Source: Sphingopyxis sp. OAS728 (GTDB taxonomy: Bacteria > Pseudomonadota > Alphaproteobacteria > Sphingomonadales > Sphingomonadaceae). Taken from it: DNA of 64,000 bases. The stretch's first letter is position 1. The number at the start of each line of letters is the position of its first letter. A program made the translations under genes and the position numbers. Positions 33,712 through 40,258 of this stretch are shown here, one piece after another. The notes under the pieces were generated by a model. It searched no databases. It worked only from the letters and a program-made list of their open reading frames with translations, and was not told the origin of the DNA. The stretch lies in assembly GCF_014873485.1 (NCBI RefSeq), contig NZ_JADBDT010000001.1:4148501-4212500 (forward strand). The letters run 5' to 3'.

Positions 33712-34706
33712 AGGGCGAGGCGATCAATGACGACGCCGACAGCGGCGATGCGTTCGACTTCGGCATAGGCGGGCTCGTCGAGCTCGTCGCCGAAAATGTC
33801 GGGGTCGAGCTCGCGATAGGCTAGTGCAAAGCCGGGATGCTGCACACGTTCGAGAAGCGCTTTCTGGAGCATATCGATGCCGCGCACGATCGAGGCGCCG
33901 CTGTGCATGGCGAACCGGCCGCCCGGTGCGAGCTTGGTCGAGGCCGCCAGCGTCCAGTCGAGCGACAGTCGGCCGCCGTAGAGATCGCCGCCGTCACGAT
34001 AGGCGCGGCGCTGTCCGTCGATCATGAACGGTGGGTGGGTGACGATGAGGTCGAAACTCTCGTCGAGATCGTCCGGCCGTGTGGCGAGAATGACCCGGTG
34101 GGGAACGCCGGCATGCTCGGCGTTGATCGACGCAAGAAAGAGAGCTTTGGGGTTGATGTCCGCAATAGTGAGAAGAGGGCCCGGAAAGCATCTTGCTGCG
34201 ATGATACCGCCCACGCCTGCGCCCGCACCATAGTCGAGAATGGAGCGCGCGGTGCCGGGCAGCGACGCCAGAATAAACTGTGCGAAGCGGCAGCTGTCGG
34301 GACCGAGAAAAACCGCGTCATGCGCGTCGGTTGGATAGGCCGAATGCCAGAAAAGACCGCCCTCGACCCGCGAAACGCGCAGCCGCGGGCGGAGCGACCC
34401 ATCTCCATTGTCCGCGAGCACCTCGGCGTCGAGCAACGCGCGTTCGAGCAGGGGATCGAGCAGCCCGCGCGGTGCCGGAAGGCTCCAGCCGAGAATATCT
34501 GTAAGCGTTTGCGCTACGCGCCGGTCGGGGCGGGCCACGACACGCCGGTGAGTCGCCGGCGTCGGGGCAATGAAATCATAGCCGATGCCATCGAGCAGGC
34601 CGAGGAGATCGAGCAGTCTTGTCCTGCGAGAATTCGGCTCCGCCAGCATCTCTCCGAGCGGCTTGATTTCGATGACGGGGCTGTCCTGGGTGTCGGTGAG
34701 GGGCAT
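33708..34706 (-). CDS. Class I SAM-dependent methyltransferase, first gene of cyanophycin operon
   Basis: 332 residues from ATG 34706. The SAM-binding motif SILDYGAGAGVGG is near residue 157, and the catalytic loop reads THPPFM where NPPY is usual in N-methyltransferases of the HemK/RsmC group. The N-terminal domain (about 1-130) resembles those of such enzymes. Its stop overlaps cphA's start (ATGA), so it is co-translated. A target within the cyanophycin or translation system is only a guess. Confidence 0.8.
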   Translation of the reverse strand: MPLTDTQDSPVIEIKPLGEMLAEPNSRRTRLLDLLGLLDGIGYDFIAPTPATHRRVVARPDRRVAQTLTDILGWSLPAPRGLLDPLLERALLDAEVLADNGDGSLRPRLRVSRVEGGLFWHSAYPTDAHDAVFLGPDSCRFAQFILASLPGTARSILDYGAGAGVGGIIAARCFPGPLLTIADINPKALFLASINAEHAGVPHRVILATRPDDLDESFDLIVTHPPFMIDGQRRAYRDGGDLYGGRLSLDWTLAASTKLAPGGRFAMHSGASIVRGIDMLQKALLERVQHPGFALAYRELDPDIFGDELDEPAYAEVERIAAVGVVIDRLAL

Positions 34707-34734
34707 GTCGTGTCGCCTTGATGTGTCGCTCGAA

Positions 34735-34759
34735 AACGCGACGCGAAGGTCTCGGTTGC
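34735..34759 (-). promoter_or_regulatory. EcfG-like promoter (GCAAC-N16-CGTT) for cyanophycin operon
   Basis: Minus-strand GCAAC 34759-34755 and CGTT 34738-34735, 16-bp spacer, 28 bp before ATG 34706. Confidence 0.5.
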
Positions 34760-34766
34760 TCCGTGT

Positions 34767-34778
34767 TAACTTGGATCA
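34767..34778 (+). promoter_or_regulatory. TAAC-N4-RTYA dyad
   Basis: TAACTTGGATCA, 7 bp upstream of the GCAAC element of the cyanophycin operon. Confidence 0.35.
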
Positions 34779-34882
34779 TTATGAATGTGCGGCCCTCTCG
34801 CCCGTCCATCGTTTGTGGCGATCATTGATCATGTGTTTCGTCCGGATGCGGTGGCTTGGCATCCTGCCGGGAGCCGATGCCT

Positions 34883-34894
34883 TAACATGCATCA
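34883..34894 (+). promoter_or_regulatory. TAAC-N4-RTYA dyad
   Basis: TAACATGCATCA, 23 bp upstream of the plus-strand GCAAC element at 34918. Confidence 0.35.
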
Positions 34895-34917
34895 TCAAGA
34901 TTTTCGGTGCAGCGGCG

Positions 34918-34942
34918 GCAACGCGCAGCGGCGCTGATCGTT
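34918..34942 (+). promoter_or_regulatory. EcfG-like promoter (GCAAC-N16-CGTT) for Crp-type regulator operon
   Basis: GCAAC 34918-34922 and CGTT 34939-34942, 16-bp spacer, 51 bp before ATG 34994. Confidence 0.5.
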
Positions 34943-34993
34943 GAGGAGAAGCGCGGGCATTGCCGCGCGTCAACCGGACAAGGTGCTCCCTCC

Positions 34994-35746
34994 ATGTTCA
35001 CCGAACGCTTTCTTCGAAACCGGCGCGGGGTCGATCTGACCCAGCAGGAGCGCGCACGGATCGAGGCGGCAGTGACCGAGGTAAAGACCTACGCGCCGCG
35101 GCGGACGATCGCGCGCGCGGGCGAGCAACTCGGCGAAAGCACGCTGCTCGTCGAGGGCATCGTCTCGCGCTATCTCGATGATCGTCACGGCCTGAGGCAG
35201 CTGGTCGCGATCCACCTGCCGGGTGATTTCCTCGATCTCCATGGCTTTCCGCTGAAGCTCCTCGATCATGACGTCGCCTCGCTGACCGCTGCGACCGTTG
35301 CCGTGGTGCCGCATGTCGAACTTGAAAATATCGTGGCCGAAATGCCGGATCTTGCGCGCAAGCTCTGGTTCGCGACGCTTCTTGATGCCGCCATTCACCG
35401 GGCCTGGCTCTTCCGCCTCGGCCGCCTCGACGCCGCGGGACGGGTCGCGCACTTCCTCTGCGAGACCAATGCCCGGCTATATTCGGCGGGGCTGAGCGAC
35501 GGCCGGCGCTTCGCACTCGCGCTCACCCAGGCCGATATGGCGGAAATCTGCGGGCTGACGACGGTCCATGTGAACCGGGTCATGCGGCAGCTTCGCGAAG
35601 ACGGTCTTTGCGTTGTCCGTGCCTCGCTAGTCGAGATACTCGACCTCGATCGGCTCACCAAGCGGGGCCAATTCGATCCCGCCTATCTCTATACAGAGGA
35701 CGACCAACTGCTTCTCCCAGCGAAAAAAAAAGGGCCAGGTTCATGA
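34994..35746 (+). CDS. Crp/Fnr-family transcriptional regulator
   Basis: 250 residues from ATG 34994. The sensory beta barrel covers about 20-140 (LRQLVAIHLPGDFLDLHGF). The helix-turn-helix reads ADMAEICGLTTVHVNRVMRQLRED, very similar in recognition helix to the regulator at 12101. No FNR-type iron-sulphur Cys ligands are present. It is the first gene of a run of overlapping genes to 39031. Divergent from the cyanophycin operon, it may regulate it. Confidence 0.88.
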   Translation: MFTERFLRNRRGVDLTQQERARIEAAVTEVKTYAPRRTIARAGEQLGESTLLVEGIVSRYLDDRHGLRQLVAIHLPGDFLDLHGFPLKLLDHDVASLTAATVAVVPHVELENIVAEMPDLARKLWFATLLDAAIHRAWLFRLGRLDAAGRVAHFLCETNARLYSAGLSDGRRFALALTQADMAEICGLTTVHVNRVMRQLREDGLCVVRASLVEILDLDRLTKRGQFDPAYLYTEDDQLLLPAKKKGPGS

Positions 35747-35949
35747 CAAATTCTCCGCCCCATATCGCCGAACCCGAAAGCGAGGCGGGGGTCGCTACCG
35801 CCGAGCAGGGCATCGTCATGCTCGACGGCCCGAACGGCGTCGCGGTCAGCCTGACCCCTGAGGCGGCGGAGCGGACCGGGCAAAGCCTGATCGCTGCTGC
35901 TGCTGCCGCCGAGCAGCAGCGCGCCGCGAAGCGAGGGGACGGCGCGTGA
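35743..35949 (+). CDS. Small protein of unknown function
   Basis: 68 residues from ATG 35743, overlapping the Crp-type gene stop by 4 bp (ATGA). The motif GIVMLDGPNGVAVSLTPEAAERTGQSLI suggests a small DNA- or protein-binding fold, with an Ala-rich basic end. No known family was recognised. It also overlaps the next gene start (GTGA at 35946-35949). Confidence 0.65.
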   Translation: MTNSPPHIAEPESEAGVATAEQGIVMLDGPNGVAVSLTPEAAERTGQSLIAAAAAAEQQRAAKRGDGA

Positions 35950-36599
35950 GCTTGCCCGCCGACGTCGCCGGCGTCGTCGCTCCAGCCGCGACGATGATTG
36001 CCGCGATGATGACGGCCGCCAATCTTGGCGCGCGCGTCACAGGCTGGGGATTTGTCGTTTTTGCTTTGGGCTCGGTAAGCTGGTCCATCGTCGCGATCGC
36101 CTCGGACCAGACCAATCTCCTTGCGACGAATGTCTTCCTGACGCTCGTCAACTTCGTCGGCATCTGGCGGTGGCTCGGGCGCCAGAAAGCCTATGAGGAC
36201 GGCGCCGAGGCAGCTGCCGCCAAGAGCCGCAAGCCCGGCGTCCCGACCCTCTTCGCAGCCACGGGGCTAGCGGGCATGCCGGTGAGCGATGTCCGCGGCG
36301 AGGTTGTCGGCAGGAGCGTCGAGGCGATGATCGAATGCGCGACGGGGCAAATCGCTTATGTTGTCGTGGCAAGCGGCGGGCTCGCCGGGGTCGACGAGAT
36401 GCTGAGGCCGGTCCCCATGTCGGCACTGGACTGCCACGCCGACGGCCTGATCCTGCTCGAAACGTGCGCCGAGTTCGAGCGGCGCGGCACGCTTGCCGCC
36501 GAAGACTGGCCTGACGGCTCGCCCGCTGGAACGGCGCCGGAAGCAAAGCGGCCGAAATCCGGCGGTACTGGATGGGAGCCGCACCGTGCGCCTGCTTAA
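35946..36599 (+). CDS. Membrane protein with PRC-barrel domain
   Basis: 217 residues from GTG 35946. The N-terminal 80 residues contain two or three hydrophobic segments (WGFVVFALGSVSWSIVAIAS and NVFLTLVNFVGIWRWL). A PRC-barrel domain at about 100-180 (GMPVSDVRGEVVGRSVEAMIE...IAYVVVASGG) follows. The C-terminus is charged and probably disordered. PRC-barrel proteins take part in RNA processing or photosynthetic assembly in others; the role here is unknown. Confidence 0.75.
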   Translation: MSLPADVAGVVAPAATMIAAMMTAANLGARVTGWGFVVFALGSVSWSIVAIASDQTNLLATNVFLTLVNFVGIWRWLGRQKAYEDGAEAAAAKSRKPGVPTLFAATGLAGMPVSDVRGEVVGRSVEAMIECATGQIAYVVVASGGLAGVDEMLRPVPMSALDCHADGLILLETCAEFERRGTLAAEDWPDGSPAGTAPEAKRPKSGGTGWEPHRAPA

Positions 36600-37242
36600 G
36601 GACAATGGCCTAACGATCATTCTGTTGCTCCTGTTCGCTGCGAGCATAATTGGCCAGTGGCTCACCGGATGGCATGTGGCGCTCGAAGATGCGTCGCGCC
36701 ATGGCGAGCCCGGACTGTCGCTCGCGGCCTATACCGCAAGCCCCGAATTCCTCGCGGCGGTGTTCGAAAATTGGGAAAGCGAATTTTTGCAGATGTCGGC
36801 CTATGTCGTCCTGACGGCGATGCTGATTCAGCGCGGCTCTGCGGAATCGCGAGATCCGGACGATCCGCCGCGCGACGAGAATCTCGCGGTCCAGGCTACA
36901 CGCCCCGGAGCGCCTTCGATCCTCCGTGGCGGGCCCGTCGCCCGCGCGCTCTACGCGCGATCGCTCGGGATCGTCCTCTTTCTGCTCTTCCTGCTTTCCT
37001 TTGTGCTTCACTGGACGCAAAGCGCCGCCGCCGCTGCCAATGACGCCCGCGAGCATGGGGAAGCGGTGAAGTCGACGATCGCCTTTCTCGTTGACCCCCA
37101 GCTCTGGTTTGAATCCTTTCAGAACTGGCAGAGCGAGTTTCTCTCGACCGCCGTCCTCGTCCTCCTCTCGATCTTTTTGCGTCAGCGCGAGTCTCCGGAA
37201 TCGAAGGCCGTCGCCGCGCCGCATGCGCAAACGGGCGAATGA
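36586..37242 (+). CDS. DUF6766 membrane protein
   Basis: 218 residues from GTG 36586 (VRLLKDNGL), preferred over the upstream ATG at 36493 because GGGAG precedes it. The repeat-like pattern FENWESEFLQMSAYVVLTAML ... FQNWQSEFLSTAVLVLLSIFL is the DUF6766 signature, with about four transmembrane segments. The family is widespread in bacteria with stress-gene contexts and unknown function. It overlaps its neighbours on both sides. Confidence 0.85.
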   Translation: MRLLKDNGLTIILLLLFAASIIGQWLTGWHVALEDASRHGEPGLSLAAYTASPEFLAAVFENWESEFLQMSAYVVLTAMLIQRGSAESRDPDDPPRDENLAVQATRPGAPSILRGGPVARALYARSLGIVLFLLFLLSFVLHWTQSAAAAANDAREHGEAVKSTIAFLVDPQLWFESFQNWQSEFLSTAVLVLLSIFLRQRESPESKAVAAPHAQTGE

Positions 37243-38174
37243 TGACAGCCCCAGTCGACATATTGGTGGTCGGTGCCGGTCCGGCGGGGCTGACCGCTGC
37301 CATGTATCTTGCGCGGTTCCGGCGAGGGGTATGCGTCGTACATGACGGTCGGTCGCGAGCGCTGTGGGTGCCGCGGACGCTCAATGTCCCGGGATTTCCG
37401 GAGGGCATCACGGGCCCCAGGCTCATCGAGCGCATGGCCGATCATGCGACCCGCTATGGCGCCGCGATCCGCGAGGGCCGCGTCACAGCGATCGCTCGTG
37501 CCGGGGCGCTCTTTCGGGCGACGCTCGACGACGGGGACGGCATCGAAGCGCGCGGCGTGATCCTCGCGACCGGCGTTGAGACGCGGCTCGCGGTACTCGA
37601 CAAAGGCGATCATGACCAGGCGGTGCGGATTGGCGTGCTTCGCTACTGCCCGATCTGTGACGGCTATGAGCATAGCGGCGAGCGGATCGCGATATTGGGA
37701 TCGGATATTCACGGCGCCGCAGAGGCTATGTTCCTCCGACAGTTTTCCCGGCATATCACGTTGATCCCCAAATGGGATGTTGCGCTTAGCGAGGCGCAGC
37801 GGAGCGAACTTGCCGCAAGTGACGTCGCCATCGTCGAGGGCCGGGTCGAGCGTCTCGCGGCCGATGCGGAAGGCATCGCCGTACAGATTGCGGGCGAAGC
37901 CGCGCCGCGCGCTTTCGACATCCTCTATCCGGCGCTCGGGTCGGTTCCCCGGAGCGAACTGGCTCTGACGCTCGGCGCGGCCGGTGACGACGATGATTGC
38001 CTGCCGTTCACCGCCTTTTCGGACGGGCTGCTGCCCGGATTATATGCCGCGGGCGATGTCGTGGCCGGCCTTGACCAGATCAGCGTGGCTGGAGGGCAGG
38101 GCGCCATGGCGGCGACGCGACTTCACAACTGGCTGCGCGAAATCGAAGGCCACAAGATGGCCGACCAGAACTGA
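37239..38174 (+). CDS. FAD/NAD(P)-dependent thioredoxin-reductase-like oxidoreductase
   Basis: 311 residues from ATG 37239. The dinucleotide-binding motif VGAGPAG is at 11-17. The redox-active pair Cys137-Pro-Ile-Cys140 (YCPICDGYE) and the end motif LYAAGDVVAGLDQISVAGGQGAMAA define the thioredoxin reductase family. The usual second nucleotide motif GxGxxG reads GSDIHG, so the NADPH partner specificity may differ. It overlaps DUF6766 by 4 bp and precedes a mannose-6-phosphate isomerase gene by 11 bp. Confidence 0.88.
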   Translation: MMTAPVDILVVGAGPAGLTAAMYLARFRRGVCVVHDGRSRALWVPRTLNVPGFPEGITGPRLIERMADHATRYGAAIREGRVTAIARAGALFRATLDDGDGIEARGVILATGVETRLAVLDKGDHDQAVRIGVLRYCPICDGYEHSGERIAILGSDIHGAAEAMFLRQFSRHITLIPKWDVALSEAQRSELAASDVAIVEGRVERLAADAEGIAVQIAGEAAPRAFDILYPALGSVPRSELALTLGAAGDDDDCLPFTAFSDGLLPGLYAAGDVVAGLDQISVAGGQGAMAATRLHNWLREIEGHKMADQN

Positions 38175-38185
38175 CGGAGGTTTCT

Positions 38186-39031
38186 ATGGAAAATGCAGCG
38201 CATGGAACGGTTGGCCGTAGCGCGGTTTTGCGGTCCGAAAAGCTCGACACGATGACTGTCGACAAACCCTGGGGCGTGACGCGATTGCCGCCGCCGTTCG
38301 CAGCGGCTGCCGATCGCCGCGTCGGTGAAATATGGTTCAGGCCGCCGGAAGGCTCGCCGCTGCTCGTCAAATATATCTTCACGAGCGAGCGCCTGTCGAT
38401 CCAGGTCCATCCCGGTGACGAACAGGCGAAGGCGCGCGGCCTCGCGTCGGGCAAGGAGGAATGCTGGTACATCCTCGATGCCGAGCCGGGTGCGGTGCTC
38501 GGGATCGGAACGCGTGCGCGGCTCGGCGAGGCCGAACTCGCCGATGCCGCGCGCTCGGGAGCGATCGAGGATCTGATGGAGTGGCACCCCGTCGAGGCGG
38601 GCATGTTCTTTTACATTCCAGCGGGCACGGTGCACGCGATCGGCGCAGGGGTTTCGCTTGTCGAGATCCAGCAGAACGCCGATATCACCTACCGTCTGTA
38701 CGATTACGGCCGGCCCCGCGAACTCCATCTCGCCGACGGCACCGCCGTAGCTTCGGCGGCGCCGATGCCTGCCGATCTCGAGCGACGCGTCGAGCCGGAC
38801 GTGAGTGCGCTGCTGCTCGACAGCGATCATCTCGGCGTTGCCTATTTCGCGGCCGGCGACCTCTCGCTCCTCGGCGAGGTGCCGGGAGACGCGATGATCG
38901 TGCCGCTGCGCGGCGATGTCACCGTCGGAGGCGTATCGGCCCGCGCGGGCGAGTGCATTTGGACGGAGGCGGCCGGCTCGCTCGAAGCGAGCTCCGACGC
39001 GCGGTTCCTCGTCGGGTGGCACAAGGTCTGA
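38186..39031 (+). CDS. manA: Class I mannose-6-phosphate isomerase
   Basis: 281 residues from ATG 38186. Interconverts fructose-6-phosphate and mannose-6-phosphate. The zinc-site signature IQVHPGDEQAK is near residue 72, then GTVHAIGAGVSLVEIQQ and TYRLYDYGR. Short class I form, lacking extra C-terminal domains. It supplies mannose-6-phosphate for the manC branch located 12 kb away, and it belongs to the stress operon beginning at 34994. Confidence 0.88.
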   Translation: MENAAHGTVGRSAVLRSEKLDTMTVDKPWGVTRLPPPFAAAADRRVGEIWFRPPEGSPLLVKYIFTSERLSIQVHPGDEQAKARGLASGKEECWYILDAEPGAVLGIGTRARLGEAELADAARSGAIEDLMEWHPVEAGMFFYIPAGTVHAIGAGVSLVEIQQNADITYRLYDYGRPRELHLADGTAVASAAPMPADLERRVEPDVSALLLDSDHLGVAYFAAGDLSLLGEVPGDAMIVPLRGDVTVGGVSARAGECIWTEAAGSLEASSDARFLVGWHKV

Positions 39032-39051
39032 TTCCCAAGGCACGGAAAGGT

Positions 39052-39933
39052 TCAGCTCGTAAGCGCAATACCAAGGCGGAAGGCGCGCCGTGCGGCGGGA
39101 GCGAGCCGCATAATGCCCGGCTTGTGCCAGATTTCGCCCGAGAAGCCGATCGGGTCGGCCATTCCCGCCCAGGGCTCGATGCAAAGATAGCGCGCACCCG
39201 GTTTCTGCCACAGGCCAAGCCAGGGCGTATCCGGAAATTCGAGCCGAATATTGGGCTCGCCGGCGACGCCCCATAAGAGGCCCCGGCTGTTCAGCCTGTC
39301 CCAGATGAGTGCGTCACGTTCGAACATCGCGGCGTCAGGGACAAGTTTGCGTCCGGCGACCGGGCTCGCCTCCGTCGTTGCGGCGATGAGGCCGGTTCCC
39401 GTTGCGGTCCGCCGAATGTCGGCAGCTTCGTCCTCATCGAAGAGAATATGATGGCGATCGGCCGGAGAACCGAATGGGAGGGGCCAGGCAAATGCTGGAT
39501 GGAAACCGAAGCTGAACGGCATAGCGCGATCACCTTCATTGGCGACGGTGATCGTGATGTCCAGGCGTGCGTCGGAAAGGCGAAATGACGCGGTCAGCCG
39601 GAAGTCGAACGGATAAATGGCGCGGGTCTCATCGTCGGCAGCGAGTTCGAGCACCAGGCTCCCGGATGTTCGCTCGACGAGCGCGAACTTCCTTCGGCGC
39701 GCGAAGCCATGTTGGGCCATCTCGTAGGTGCGGTGATCAAGCTCGTAGGAATCCCCCGCGAGCCGGCCGACAATCGGAAAAAGCAGAGGAGCGCGGCCCG
39801 TCCACCAGCGCGGGTCGGCGTCGGTCATCAACTCGCGGCCCTCGCGGTCGGTCAGCGAACTCAGCTCCGCGCCCAGCGGGTTGATCGCTGCGGTCAAGGC
39901 GCCGCTCTTCAGCTCGATCCAATCATCCGTCAC
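39052..39933 (-). CDS. Aldose 1-epimerase family protein
   Basis: 293 residues from GTG 39933, chosen because AAAAGGAACGTC precedes it and the protein then reads VTDDWIELKSGALTAAI; ATG starts at 39951 or 39969 are alternatives. Catalytic His residues are in AQHGFAR and GFHPAF, with Glu in CIEPWAG, as in galactose mutarotase-like enzymes. It converges with manA (20 bp between stops). Sugar-mutarotase or hexose-6-phosphate epimerase activity is likely. Confidence 0.85.
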   Translation of the reverse strand: MTDDWIELKSGALTAAINPLGAELSSLTDREGRELMTDADPRWWTGRAPLLFPIVGRLAGDSYELDHRTYEMAQHGFARRRKFALVERTSGSLVLELAADDETRAIYPFDFRLTASFRLSDARLDITITVANEGDRAMPFSFGFHPAFAWPLPFGSPADRHHILFDEDEAADIRRTATGTGLIAATTEASPVAGRKLVPDAAMFERDALIWDRLNSRGLLWGVAGEPNIRLEFPDTPWLGLWQKPGARYLCIEPWAGMADPIGFSGEIWHKPGIMRLAPAARRAFRLGIALTS

Positions 39934-40050
39934 GACGTTCCTTTTCTGCATCCGGCTCGCATCGGGCATGGATCGGCGGCGATATCCGTGTGGTTGCGAC
40001 AATAGATGCCGATGGCTCGATGCTGCATGAGATGGTTATTTTTGCAAGCC

Positions 40051-40076
40051 GGAACAAAACGCTATCCCCTTACGTT
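40051..40076 (+). promoter_or_regulatory. Perfect EcfG promoter (GGAAC-N17-CGTT) with no gene downstream
   Basis: GGAAC 40051-40055, 17-bp spacer, CGTT 40073-40076. The nearest downstream feature in this direction is the terminator hairpin at 40160. No open frame with a ribosome site follows. Confidence 0.65.
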
Positions 40077-40082
40077 CGCAAT

Positions 40083-40192
40083 AGACCGACGGGACGTCGC
40101 GCTTGCGCCGCTCCGCCGAGACCCCTGCAAAGCGCGTCGGCAGTCGCGATTTTGCTCTTGCGCCGGCGGCCTCAAGGTCGCCGGCGCCTTTT
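40083..40192 (+). ncRNA. Candidate stress-induced small RNA
   Basis: Inferred from a perfect EcfG promoter ending at 40076 (predicted start near 40083) and a terminator hairpin at 40160-40187 followed by CTTTT. The transcript would be about 110 nt. No open frame with a ribosome site lies within it, and flanking protein genes are on the opposite strand. Self-complementary segments such as CGACGGGACGTCG suggest folding. Similar GGAAC-controlled sRNAs are known in other alphaproteobacteria, but no known family is recognised here. Confidence 0.5.
40160..40192 (+). terminator. Rho-independent terminator in the 39.9-40.3 kb gap
   Basis: GCGCCGGCG (40160-40168) pairs perfectly with CGCCGGCGC (40179-40187) around a 10-nt loop and is followed by CTTTT. 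Both flanking protein genes read away or into it on the minus strand; the T-run serves the plus strand. Confidence 0.75.
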
Positions 40193-40258
40193 GCATTTAG
40201 AGTTACGAATGGCGGTGAACGGGGCGGTTCCGCAGGTTGCTGCCAACAGCGGTAGCCC

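Noticed and set aside
34767..34778. Site as a canonical FNR box (TTGAT-N4-ATCAA)
   Set aside because: Outer bases differ and no FNR with iron-sulphur Cys is encoded; kept only as a TAAC-N4-RTYA variant.
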